Virus record (IMG/VR): IMGVR_UViG_3300042691_016020
Coordinates: 1 to 32,049 of that record
DNA from: a virus
Reading direction: 5' to 3' (one strand)
DNA: 32,049 nt
The notes beneath the pieces were generated by a model. That model was not told the DNA's origin and made no database searches. It was given only the letters and a program-made list of their open reading frames with translations. The translations under genes and the position numbers were made by a program. This document shows, piece by piece, positions 16,853 through 22,520 of this stretch (its first letter is position 1; each line of letters opens with the position of its first letter).

Positions 16853-16923
16853 TGATCAAAAGGTTATTATCAATACTAGATAGAATCAATATTGTGTATA
16901 CAAAAAATATGTACAGAAGATGA
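16852..16923 (+). CDS. Tiny basic peptide in lysis cassette (23 aa)
   Basis: A 23-codon frame (MIKRLLSILDRINIVYTKNM plus YRR) starts on the last base of the spanin stop and its TGA overlaps the endolysin ATG (ATGA). It exactly fills the space between these genes and looks amphipathic and basic. It may be a real lysis peptide or simply a translation-coupling bridge that carries ribosomes to the endolysin. Confidence 0.4.
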   Translation: MIKRLLSILDRINIVYTKNMYRR

Positions 16924-17408
16924 AAGATCAAAAGACTTTAGATAGAATAAAACTGCTCCATCCCAAATTAAGAGATGAAGCAGATAAAATATATGATGAA
17001 ATTTGTAAGGTCTTAACTGGTCGTGCAGTATGTAGATTTAGTTTTACATTAAGAACATTTGCAGAACAGGATGCATTATTTGCACAAGGAAGAACTAAAC
17101 CAGGTAGTATTGTAACAAAAGCAAAAGGTGGTCTTTCAATGCATAACTATGGTCTTGCTATTGATATAGTTTTGATCATAGATGGAAAGACTGCATCTTG
17201 GGATGTAAAAGGTGATTTTGATGGAGACAGTAAAAGTGATTGGATGGAAGTAGTAACCATATTTAAACAGTATGGTTGGGAATGGGGAGGAGATTGGAAA
17301 TTCTATGACGCACCACATTTTCAAAAAACATTTGGTAAATCAGTCAGGGAATTGTTGGCGTTGCATGAAGCTGGTAAAGTTGATGAACATGGTTTTGTCA
17401 GGATTTAA
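16920..17408 (+). CDS. Endolysin, M15-family peptidase
   Basis: A 162-residue enzyme that would cleave the peptide cross-links of peptidoglycan. The zinc-peptidase M15 pattern is clear: Arg45 in FTLRTFAEQDALFAQGR, then GGLSMHNYGLAIDI with His75 and Asp82 as zinc ligands, and WGGDWKFYDAPHFQ with Asp130 as probable base and His133 as third ligand. This resembles L-Ala-D-Glu peptidase-type phage endolysins (M15C). There is no signal peptide, so release depends on the holin. The stop (17406-17408) overlaps the stop of the convergent minus-strand gene through the palindrome TTAA. Confidence 0.9.
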   Translation: MKDQKTLDRIKLLHPKLRDEADKIYDEICKVLTGRAVCRFSFTLRTFAEQDALFAQGRTKPGSIVTKAKGGLSMHNYGLAIDIVLIIDGKTASWDVKGDFDGDSKSDWMEVVTIFKQYGWEWGGDWKFYDAPHFQKTFGKSVRELLALHEAGKVDEHGFVRI

Positions 17409-17590
17409 AAATGTGAAATAATATTTCCATCTTGACGTTTTTTTCTTTTCATTTTATCATATTCTGATTTGCATTTTTTGCACTTGTTTTCCCTGTGATC
17501 ATTCATCATAATGTTCACAGGGAAATTATTTTTGTTTTTAGTCTCATTACAATACTTACATTTTTTCAATTGTATAGGATTTGACATCAT
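17405..17590 (-). CDS. Small zinc-ribbon protein (HNH-like N-terminus)
   Basis: A 61-residue protein with two Cys pairs: KKCKYCNETKNKNNF (CxxC, residues about 11-14) and ENKCKKCKSEYDKMKRKK (CxxC about 37-40), a zinc-ribbon spacing like that at the start of phage HNH and endonuclease VII-like nucleases, though no HNH catalytic part follows. The last residues are basic and may bind nucleic acid. It overlaps the upstream gene by 35 bases and is convergent with the endolysin. Confidence 0.6.
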   Translation of the reverse strand: MMSNPIQLKKCKYCNETKNKNNFPVNIMMNDHRENKCKKCKSEYDKMKRKKRQDGNIISHF

Positions 17591-17798
17591 ATTTTTTAAA
17601 GTTTTTAACTAGATAAAGTTCGGCTTCTTCTCTTTGATCAAGAGTATAAAATAGTGCAATACTTGATGATACTGTAAATGACGCATACACTTCACCCATT
17701 ATTTTTTGATAATTAAAGTATGCAGGCATTGATCCATAAATAAAATTGCACTTAATTGCATAATACTTACTGGATGTACGTTCCGTCAGGGTTCTCAT
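17556..17798 (-). CDS. Small hypothetical protein (80 aa)
   Basis: The frame is open from 17939, but its first part is out-of-frame coding of the neighbouring gene; the protein-like part begins near the ATG at 17798 (MRTLTERTSSKYYAIKCNFI). The body shows YQKIMGEVYASFTVSSSIAL and LDQREEAELYLVKNFKKYDV, an ordinary mix of helix and strand. It overlaps its upstream neighbour by 32 bases and its downstream neighbour by 35, an unusually deep chain of overlaps. The start could lie a little further in. Family unknown. Confidence 0.5.
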   Translation of the reverse strand: MRTLTERTSSKYYAIKCNFIYGSMPAYFNYQKIMGEVYASFTVSSSIALFYTLDQREEAELYLVKNFKKYDVKSYTIEKM

Positions 17799-17970
17799 TA
17801 GGATTCTTTTTATATTCGTATTGAGGAAAAAATCTATCAAAAGATTGTTCATGTTGCCAAAAACCGGGGAACAATTCAAAAAACCATTTGCCATCATGAA
17901 TTTTCCATCGTACCATTTTGCGTACATTATTTTTTTCAATATACTCTTTTATTGAATGTGTTGTTATCAT
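17767..17970 (-). CDS. Small aromatic hypothetical protein (67 aa)
   Basis: Start ATG 17970 chosen because it overlaps the stop of the upstream small membrane-protein gene as ATGA and gives MITTHSIKEYIEKNNVRKMV. The centre is rich in Trp and Phe (RWKIHDGKWFFELFPGFWQH) and the tail is Pro/Asn-rich. An in-frame GTG at 17991 would add seven residues. Family unknown, but the aromatic composition is not what a shadow frame would give. Confidence 0.55.
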   Translation of the reverse strand: MITTHSIKEYIEKNNVRKMVRWKIHDGKWFFELFPGFWQHEQSFDRFFPQYEYKKNPNENPDGTYIQ

Positions 17971-18083
17971 AATTTTCTTTTTATTAACCACATAATTTCA
18001 TTGGCCAAATAAAATGCAACCATTATAGGTAATGCAATAAATACAAAGTATAGTATTTCAAGAATGAAGTAAATGTTTTTCAT
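17967..18083 (-). CDS. Tiny membrane protein (38 aa)
   Basis: A 38-codon frame: MKNIYFILEILYFVFIALPI continuing MVAFYLANEIMWLIKRKL. One long hydrophobic helix (about residues 5-27) with a basic C-terminus (KRKL), consistent with an inner-membrane micropeptide. It fills an otherwise empty stretch, its start lies within the end of the upstream gene, and its stop overlaps the next start (ATGA). Candidate for superinfection exclusion or membrane modulation, on analogy only. Confidence 0.5.
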   Translation of the reverse strand: MKNIYFILEILYFVFIALPIMVAFYLANEIMWLIKRKL

Positions 18084-18294
18084 TGTAATATTTTTGAGCT
18101 ACCGAAATTTTCCAATATCCAGTATGACCATCTTCATCAAGACCATAGATTACAGCATCTTTAATCTGTTCCTGCTCCATTTCTTTTGCTTGTTCAAGCA
18201 ATTTATTAAATTGTTGTGCTTTATTAATATCTTGGTATGGTATTAAATTATCTATTTCATTCCATAACCATTCTACTGCTGTTTGTTTTTTCAT
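18058..18294 (-). CDS. Small QTAVEWL-family protein, copy 2
   Basis: A 78-residue protein with the start MKKQTAVEWLWNEIDNLIPY, a helical middle (KLLEQAKEMEQEQIKDAVIY) and the end SVAQKYYNEKHLLHS. It is a paralogue of the gene immediately upstream (18298-18498): both share KxQTAVEWL, an A-x-x-IEKQQI/MEQEQI helix leading to an A-x-x-G segment, and a YYNE/YFNE ending. Proteins of this type occur widely in Bacteroidota phages, usually several per genome, without a known function. Confidence 0.7.
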   Translation of the reverse strand: MKKQTAVEWLWNEIDNLIPYQDINKAQQFNKLLEQAKEMEQEQIKDAVIYGLDEDGHTGYWKISVAQKYYNEKHLLHS

Positions 18295-18297
18295 ATT

Positions 18298-18498
18298 TTA
18301 TTTATTATAAGTTTCATTGAAATAATCTTCCATTGGTTTATACTTGCCTGAAACAATATCTTCTGCCCCATCATTATAAGCAAATTTAATTTGCTGCTTC
18401 TCGATTGCTTTTGCTTCTGCAATATCATCTTGAGATAAATATCCTTGCCTATGATGGTACCTTAATGCAAGCCATTCTACTGCTGTTTGTTCTTTCAT
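18298..18498 (-). CDS. Small QTAVEWL-family protein, copy 1
   Basis: A 66-residue protein beginning MKEQTAVEWLALRYHHRQGY with AEAKAIEKQQIKFAYNDGAE and the end MEDYFNETYNK. It is paralogous to the downstream gene (18058-18294) over its whole length, indicating tandem duplication and divergence. The start overlaps the stop of the upstream gene by 4 bases (ATGA). Function unknown. Confidence 0.7.
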   Translation of the reverse strand: MKEQTAVEWLALRYHHRQGYLSQDDIAEAKAIEKQQIKFAYNDGAEDIVSGKYKPMEDYFNETYNK

Positions 18499-18740
18499 AA
18501 TTCATCATTTAATATGATCACACAATCATCACATCCTTTACCACCACATTCAGGACAAGTTTCATTTTGTGGTAATATAATAGATCTAACGTAACCCATT
18601 AATCTAAACTGTTCTACTGTTACCTTAAGGTGTTGAACGGCTTCTCCAGAATAGATCATACTGTCAATTAGTTCACCAAGTAATTTGTGTCGTTCGTAGG
18701 TATTAAGGTCACCCCATTTAGGCAAAGGCATCTTGGACAT
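18495..18740 (-). CDS. Small protein with C-terminal zinc-binding cysteines
   Basis: An 81-residue protein. The first 55 residues are helical (TYERHKLLGELIDSMIYSGE, then VEQFRLMGYVRSIIL); the C-terminus holds a compact Cys set, CPECGGKGCDDC, with spacing suited to one zinc ion, as in DnaJ-type or other CxxC motifs. The ATG at 18740 follows an AACTAAAAC leader (18750-18758) that overlaps the end of the upstream gene. No family recognised. Confidence 0.6.
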   Translation of the reverse strand: MSKMPLPKWGDLNTYERHKLLGELIDSMIYSGEAVQHLKVTVEQFRLMGYVRSIILPQNETCPECGGKGCDDCVIILNDEL

Positions 18741-18752
18741 AAACTTTGTGTT

Positions 18753-18938
18753 TTAGTTGTTATTGTATATTTGTGTTTGCAACATCTGCATTTGATCCAT
18801 ATCGGTTTGTGGTTCAGGATCTTTTTCTTTGTAGAAGTTTCCATACTTTTCATACTGCCAAATCTCATAAGGTGTTATCGGCAGAATTGATCTTGGATCT
18901 GACCAACTATCCAAAGCATCGTAATAATAATTCCCCAT
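18753..18938 (-). CDS. Small Tyr/Gln/Met-rich hypothetical protein (61 aa)
   Basis: A 61-residue protein, MGNYYYDALDSWSDPRSILP and then PYEIWQYEKYGNFYKEKDPE, with a Gln/Met-rich tail (TDMDQMQMLQTQIYNNN). The stop lies inside the leader of the next gene. A diverged leader motif (AACTAAAAC with one change) lies at 18948-18956. Tyr-rich and probably soluble; function unknown. Confidence 0.55.
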   Translation of the reverse strand: MGNYYYDALDSWSDPRSILPITPYEIWQYEKYGNFYKEKDPEPQTDMDQMQMLQTQIYNNN

Positions 18939-18964
18939 TTAATAATTGTTTTAGATTTCATAAA

Positions 18965-19288
18965 TTAATAATTATTTGTTTCTAATGATTCGGCCCAGTC
19001 ATAAATTTCTTCAATATTATCAAACTCAGATAATCTTCTTTCTGTCTCTTCACCGTCTTCTAAATTTGTATGCATTACCCATACATCATGATCATTTAAT
19101 CTGCAATCAATTTCCATATATAAAGTAAATGGATAATCTTCTAGCCACAAATAAGTATAACCTGTACTTGAATTAACATCTATTTCGCCGTAACAATTGA
19201 AATTCATACAAAGCTTTTTTGCTGCTTTGATAAGGTAAATGGCTTTTGTCAATTCCCATCCTTGTAATTTTGAAAGATCTAGTTGCAT
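18965..19288 (-). CDS. Acidic hypothetical protein (107 aa)
   Basis: A 107-residue acidic protein: MQLDLSKLQGWELTKAIYLI, a basic short stretch (KAAKKLC), a beta-like middle (TGYTYLWLEDYPFTLYMEID, VWVMHTNL) and a strongly acidic end (EDGEETERRLSEFDNIEEIY). The composition resembles DNA-mimic or anti-restriction proteins only loosely. It has a clear AACTAAAAC leader at 19296-19304, 8 bases before the ATG. No family recognised. Confidence 0.6.
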   Translation of the reverse strand: MQLDLSKLQGWELTKAIYLIKAAKKLCMNFNCYGEIDVNSSTGYTYLWLEDYPFTLYMEIDCRLNDHDVWVMHTNLEDGEETERRLSEFDNIEEIYDWAESLETNNY

Positions 19289-19335
19289 TTTATTTGTTTT
19301 AGTTGTTGATTGATTTTAAAAAAACTAATAATTTT

Positions 19336-19557
19336 TTATTTAATTTTTATTTCATCTTTGAAAACTTTTCCAGTTGTTGTTCTGCTGCCATATTTAAAAT
19401 GCACAATATAGCAATCTTCTCCCCAAAATGTTTTTTCAACAAATAAAACTTTTCTTTTTGACCATTGATTTTTATCATATACCATAATGAAATCACCTTT
19501 CTTAATTTGTCCATCTAAGATCTGTACTTCGTTAGTTATTTCAATTAAATTTTTCAT
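19336..19557 (-). CDS. Small beta-rich hypothetical protein (73 aa)
   Basis: A 73-residue protein with a pattern of short strands: NEVQILDGQIKKGDFIMVYD, WSKRKVLFVEKTFWGEDCYI and KYGSRTTTGKVFKDEIKI. This suggests an SH3-like or OB-like small barrel, an inference from strand pattern. A shortened leader motif lies further upstream (19599-19606) than for the other genes. Function unknown. Confidence 0.55.
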   Translation of the reverse strand: MKNLIEITNEVQILDGQIKKGDFIMVYDKNQWSKRKVLFVEKTFWGEDCYIVHFKYGSRTTTGKVFKDEIKIK

Positions 19558-19600
19558 ATTGTAATTTTATTATAATTAAAGTAATAATTTTTTAATTAGT

Positions 19601-19867
19601 TTAGTTGTTGATTAATTTTGAAAAAAGATTAAAAACTTTAGATTTACTAGAAGCGCCGCGAGATGTTCTTGCAGTGGTTATAGAATACGTTTCAAAAAAT
19701 ATAATATTTGAACTATCATTACTAAACCCGATCCAATTATGGATTGATTTGGTTTGTATCCCTATCCATATAAAATCATAGTCGCCAATAACATACTTAA
19801 ATTCAACTTGTTTTTGAGTTAAAATTTCTTTAATTTCTTTTGCAGTGAGTTCAGATAAATTAATCAT
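19601..19867 (-). CDS. Small hypothetical protein (88 aa)
   Basis: An 88-residue protein: an N-terminal helix (MINLSELTAKEIKEILTQKQ), a beta-like middle with many Ile, Phe and Trp (YDFIWIGIQTKSIHNWIGFS), and a Ser/Arg-rich loop before the last helix. Its leader AACTAAAAC (19869-19877) abuts the ATG closely, ending only one base away. Family unknown. Confidence 0.55.
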   Translation of the reverse strand: MINLSELTAKEIKEILTQKQVEFKYVIGDYDFIWIGIQTKSIHNWIGFSNDSSNIIFFETYSITTARTSRGASSKSKVFNLFSKLINN

Positions 19868-19888
19868 TGTTTTAGTTTTTGTTTTTAA

Positions 19889-20077
19889 TTAATTTTTTTC
19901 GTCGAAAAATATAGAAGGTAAAATAAAATCTATATCGGTGTCATTCCACTTTCCATAATAATGGTGCTCGCCATTATAGAATTTAACTTTATATATTTTA
20001 GCTTCTCTATCTTTTTTTAAATTCCAAAAGTCAGAATCAAAAGTTGCAATAGCAATAAACATTGGTTTCTTTTTCAT
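19889..20077 (-). CDS. Small aromatic hypothetical protein (62 aa)
   Basis: A 62-residue protein, MKKKPMFIAIATFDSDFWNL with YKVKFYNGEHHYYGKWNDTD and the end FILPSIFFDEKN. Aromatic and His-rich, probably a small beta fold. A leader of the recurring type (AACAACTAAAA) precedes the start by a few bases. Function unknown. Confidence 0.55.
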   Translation of the reverse strand: MKKKPMFIAIATFDSDFWNLKKDREAKIYKVKFYNGEHHYYGKWNDTDIDFILPSIFFDEKN

Positions 20078-20104
20078 TTTTTTAGTTGTTTTGTATTTTA
20101 ATAA

Positions 20105-20272
20105 TTATATCATTTCAATGCTATAACCTAACCAATTAAATTTTTGAATTTTAAATTTTATATATTCAGGCGTGAATCTCCATTCTTCTATAAGAATAGT
20201 TATTGGTTCTGTAGTAGTTCCCATTTTGTAGATCTTAAATGCTGGTTTAAGGTTTTCTCCAATTTTGCCCAT
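20105..20272 (-). CDS. Small hypothetical protein (55 aa)
   Basis: A 55-codon frame, MGKIGENLKPAFKIYKMGTT with PITILIEEWRFTPEYIKFKI and the end NWLGYSIEMI. It lies in line with its minus-strand neighbours, with the related leader AATTAAAACAAACC upstream and a TATCTTTG box at 20307-20314. Natural amino-acid composition; family unknown. Confidence 0.55.
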   Translation of the reverse strand: MGKIGENLKPAFKIYKMGTTTEPITILIEEWRFTPEYIKFKIQKFNWLGYSIEMI

Positions 20273-20306
20273 GATTTGGTTTGTTTTAATTGTTATTTTG
20301 ATAAAT

Positions 20307-20314
20307 CAAAGATA
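20307..20314 (-). promoter_or_regulatory. Bacteroidota-type -7 box for the minus-strand cluster
   Basis: On the minus strand this reads TATCTTTG, a full match to the Bacteroidota -7 consensus TAnnTTTG, about 35 bases before the ATG at 20272. No convincing -33 TTG is seen; the upstream stretch is A/T runs. It lies downstream of a minus-strand terminator (20371-20394), which fits a new transcript starting here. Confidence 0.55.
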
Positions 20315-20365
20315 GTGTTTTTATTTCTAAATAAAAAAATATTTTTTAAAATATATTTTAAATAT

Positions 20366-20394
20366 ATAAAAAAAGGCCCATTTCTAGGCCTTTT
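20366..20394 (-). terminator. Rho-independent terminator of the first minus-strand gene
   Basis: AAAAGGCC (20371-20378) and GGCCTTTT (20387-20394) form a perfect 8-bp stem around CATTTCTA. Read on the minus strand the stem ends in TTTT and continues TTTATATA, directly after the stop of the gene ending at 20398. Confidence 0.85.
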
Positions 20395-20397
20395 AAG

Positions 20398-20589
20398 CTA
20401 TCTTCCTAGATTTGCTATATTCATTACAGCCTTTTCTAGGTGCTCTATAATAGAGTCATGATGTATTCCGACCGGGTAAAAACACCTTACTTTTATGCCT
20501 AGATCCTTATTAGATACCGTGGCTTTAATATAAGTTTTACTGGATGCATCAATCTTAAAAACGTTGTCTAGCTTTTTAATTGTTTTCAT
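20398..20589 (-). CDS. Small hypothetical protein, first leftward gene (63 aa)
   Basis: The ATG at 20589 is preferred over an in-frame upstream ATG (20634), because it follows the recurring leader (AACTAAAACAAAT) and the upstream extension is a Leu/Ile-rich artefact of AT-rich DNA. The protein, MKTIKKLDNVFKIDASSKTY with YIKATVSNKDLGIKVRCFYP and HDSIIEHLEKAVMNIANLGR, looks like a small alpha/beta unit. It forms its own transcript, closed by the terminator at 20366-20394, divergent from the early operon. Such a lone gene beside a divergent promoter could be regulatory; that is inference. Confidence 0.6.
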   Translation of the reverse strand: MKTIKKLDNVFKIDASSKTYIKATVSNKDLGIKVRCFYPVGIHHDSIIEHLEKAVMNIANLGR

Positions 20590-20723
20590 TTTATTTGTTT
20601 TAGTTATTAATAATAAAACTAAGTTACAATACATAGGTGTAATAAAAAAATATTTTTTAAAATAAATTTATTTTTTTTTATAAAATATATTCTGTACGTT
20701 TGCATAAATCAAAAAACAAATTA
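20590..20723. promoter_or_regulatory. Divergent intergenic promoter region
   Basis: This 134-bp AT-rich region separates the leftward small-gene cluster from the rightward early operon. It contains long A and T runs (20645-20690), which are likely bent DNA, and on the plus strand a TACGTTTG box at 20695-20702 that fully matches TAnnTTTG, about 22 bases before the ATG at 20724. A clear -33 element is not visible. No equally good box was found for the leftward gene. Confidence 0.6.
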
Positions 20724-20879
20724 ATGGAAAAACAAAAAGCTGGTAGGAAAAAACTACCTGACAATGAGAAAGTAAAAATGGTGTCTGCCTATATTAAAGA
20801 CAAACACAAGAATGAAATTGTCAAGAAATTCGGATCACTTACAAACGCAGTAAAAGAATTAATAATTCCTAAACTATAA
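20724..20879 (+). CDS. Small DNA-binding protein candidate (51 aa)
   Basis: A 51-residue basic protein: MEKQKAGRKKLPDNEKVKMV with SAYIKDKHKNEIVKKFGSLT and the end NAVKELIIPKL. The order GRKKLP, a short strand (VKMVSAYI), then two helices (KDKHKNEIVKKFG, LTNAVKELI) resembles small ribbon-helix-helix regulators found in Bacteroidota phages. As the first gene behind the divergent promoter it may be an early autoregulator. The fold assignment is by pattern only. Confidence 0.6.
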   Translation: MEKQKAGRKKLPDNEKVKMVSAYIKDKHKNEIVKKFGSLTNAVKELIIPKL

Positions 20880-20882
20880 ACA

Positions 20883-21752
20883 ATGGACAATTTACAACTA
20901 AAGAAAGCAACTAGAAAAAAAGTCAAATTAAGATTAAACCTATCAGCCCCATCTGGCGCGGGCAAAACGTATGGCGCCTTATTATTAGCAAAAGGATTAG
21001 TAAGATCATGGGACAAGATTGCAGTAATAGACACTGAAAATGGTTCCGCTTCTCTCTATGAACATTTAGGAGATTTTAATGTTATTGATCTTACGCCGCC
21101 ATTTTCACCTGAAAGATATATGCAAGCAATTGATGCATGCGTATCCGCTGGAATTGAAGCAATTATTATAGACTCATCTTCTCATGAATGGTCCGGACCG
21201 GGCGGATGTTTAGAAATAAATGAGAAGCTTGCTCATGCAAGATACCGTGGAAACACATGGTCGGCATGGCATGAAACCACTCCTAGGCATGATGCTTTTG
21301 TTCAGAAAGTTTTGCAATGCGATGCTCACGTTATAACATGCACAAGATCCAAAATGGAGACTGTTATGGGCGACGATAAGAGAGTTAAGAAGTTAGGCAT
21401 GAAAGATATACAAAGAGACGGATGGGAATATGAATTAACTGTATCACTTAATATAGACAGAGATACACATTTAGCCGTGGCTTCAAAAGATCGTACTGAA
21501 ATATTTGAAGGTAAAGAACCGTTTATGATTTCAGAAAATACGGGCTTTATGATTAAAGAATGGTGTGACAAAGGAGTAATGCCTGAAAAGAAAAAAGAAG
21601 TAGACTATATTGCTCAGCTTGACGAATGTACTTCAAAAGAACAATTGACAGAAGTATGGAAGTCTTTGCCCGTAAGCATTAGAGCCTCACAAGACATCAT
21701 TGATTTCAGTAAAATAAAAGCATCTAGTTTCAATAAAATAGTTGATCTATGA
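20883..21752 (+). CDS. Sak4-like RecA-type recombination ATPase (AAA_24)
   Basis: A 289-residue P-loop ATPase. Walker A is APSGAGKTYGALLLAKGL (residues 22-39), the acidic strand follows as KIAVIDTENGSASLYE (45-60), and Walker B is AIIIDSSSHEW (93-103), followed by HETTPRHDAFVQKVL and a sensor-like VITCTRSKME. This set is that of the phage AAA_24 / Sak4 family, RecA-like proteins that promote single-strand annealing with their cognate SSB. An SSB-like gene lies two genes downstream, strengthening the call. The C-terminal ~60 residues (from about 230) are helical and less conserved. The gene ends in an ATGA overlap with the next. Confidence 0.8.
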   Translation: MDNLQLKKATRKKVKLRLNLSAPSGAGKTYGALLLAKGLVRSWDKIAVIDTENGSASLYEHLGDFNVIDLTPPFSPERYMQAIDACVSAGIEAIIIDSSSHEWSGPGGCLEINEKLAHARYRGNTWSAWHETTPRHDAFVQKVLQCDAHVITCTRSKMETVMGDDKRVKKLGMKDIQRDGWEYELTVSLNIDRDTHLAVASKDRTEIFEGKEPFMISENTGFMIKEWCDKGVMPEKKKEVDYIAQLDECTSKEQLTEVWKSLPVSIRASQDIIDFSKIKASSFNKIVDL

Positions 21753-22174
21753 ATATCAGAGAAGTAAATATAATAGAAAGGCCATTATCTAAGGAAGAAA
21801 TATCAAAAATGGTAGATCATATATCTGATCTAGTTAATGAAGGATTTTATAATAGTATTCATGTTGCAATTATCATGAATAGTCTAGAGCATTTAACCAA
21901 AATGGTTAAGGAAAAAATACAATCAGATGTTTTAAATGAGCTATATAAATATCCTAAAAACAAAGCTGAGATCCATGGTGCTACTGTATCACTTATGGAT
22001 TCAGTAAAGTATGATTATTCTAATCTACCCGGTTGGTCTGAACTTGAAGAACAGATAATTGCTTTAAGACTACAACAAAAAGAAATTGAAGATGTAGAAA
22101 AAAAATATCATAGAGGTGATCTACCTATTAAATCTTCAACATCAACATTTAAAATTCATTTAAGTAAAATTTAA
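21749..22174 (+). CDS. Helical hypothetical protein between recombinase and SSB (141 aa)
   Basis: A 141-residue protein with long amphipathic helices (SKEEISKMVDHISDLVNEGF, EHLTKMVKEKIQSDVLNELY) and a block KAEIHGATVSLMDSVKYDYS that, with LPGWSELEEQI, is shared by helical phage proteins next to recombination genes in Bacteroidota phages. It is reminiscent of Gp157-like proteins but I cannot assign it. The coupling to the Sak4-like gene (ATGA) suggests a part in recombination. Confidence 0.6.
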   Translation: MNIREVNIIERPLSKEEISKMVDHISDLVNEGFYNSIHVAIIMNSLEHLTKMVKEKIQSDVLNELYKYPKNKAEIHGATVSLMDSVKYDYSNLPGWSELEEQIIALRLQQKEIEDVEKKYHRGDLPIKSSTSTFKIHLSKI

Positions 22175-22180
22175 ACCGCT

Positions 22181-22201
22181 GGTTAACGGGTAAAATTAAC
22201 C
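22181..22201. promoter_or_regulatory. Inverted repeat before the SSB-like gene
   Basis: GGTTAA (22181-22186) and TTAACC (22196-22201) are perfect inverted arms around a 9-base spacer, 10 bases before the ATG at 22211. It could be an operator, or a hairpin masking the start so that the protein controls its own translation. No promoter box accompanies it. Confidence 0.4.
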
Positions 22202-22210
22202 AAAACAATT

Positions 22211-22477
22211 ATGGCAACAAACATTTCAGTAAAACTCGACGTCATGAAGATTGACAAGAAAAAACTTTATCAAGGTGAAAAAGGCACCTATCTAGATGCC
22301 GTTATTATCATGAGAGATGATCCAGATCAATATGGTAACATCGGAATGATTGTACAAGGTAGCACAAAAGAAGAAAGAGAACAAGGAATAAAAGGCGCAA
22401 TACTTGGGAATGTTAGATACATTCAAAAGCAAGTGCAAGAACAACCTAAAGTTGATTTTGACGATCTTCCTTTCTAA
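22211..22477 (+). CDS. SSB-like single-stranded DNA-binding protein
   Basis: An 88-residue protein. The C-terminal tail PKVDFDDLPF is the hallmark acidic/Phe tip of SSB proteins that recruits partners. The body is short beta strands (ISVKLDVMKIDKKKLYQGEK, TYLDAVIIMRDD, NIGMIVQGSTKEE) as in minimal OB-fold SSBs of phages; it lacks the full length of a bacterial SSB. It sits in the operon with a Sak4-like recombinase, a pairing known to be functional in other phages. A strong terminator follows. Confidence 0.75.
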   Translation: MATNISVKLDVMKIDKKKLYQGEKGTYLDAVIIMRDDPDQYGNIGMIVQGSTKEEREQGIKGAILGNVRYIQKQVQEQPKVDFDDLPF

Positions 22478-22480
22478 AAA

Positions 22481-22510
22481 AAATGGGGGACTAAAAATCC
22501 CCCTTTTAAA
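22481..22510 (+). terminator. Rho-independent terminator after SSB-like gene
   Basis: GGGGGA (22485-22490) pairs with TCCCCC (22498-22503) around CTAAAAA, followed by TTTT. It ends the recombination operon just after the stop at 22477. The following gene at 22521 has its own leader AACTAAAAC adjoining the ATG. Confidence 0.8.
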
Positions 22511-22520
22511 AAACTAAAAC

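Noticed and set aside
18687-18985. Plus-strand frames of 67 and 79 codons opposite small leftward genes
   Set aside because: Overlapping each other in different frames, Phe/Cys-rich, and opposed to better minus-strand frames with leader motifs.
20144-20461. A 105-codon plus-strand frame opposite the leftward genes
   Set aside because: Phe/Lys-rich, runs through a minus-strand terminator and opposes two supported small genes with leaders.
21330-21337. A lone GTTATAAC in the Sak4-like gene, matching the iteron core
   Set aside because: Single copy within a coding region, without the 11-bp phasing; expected by chance in AT-rich DNA.
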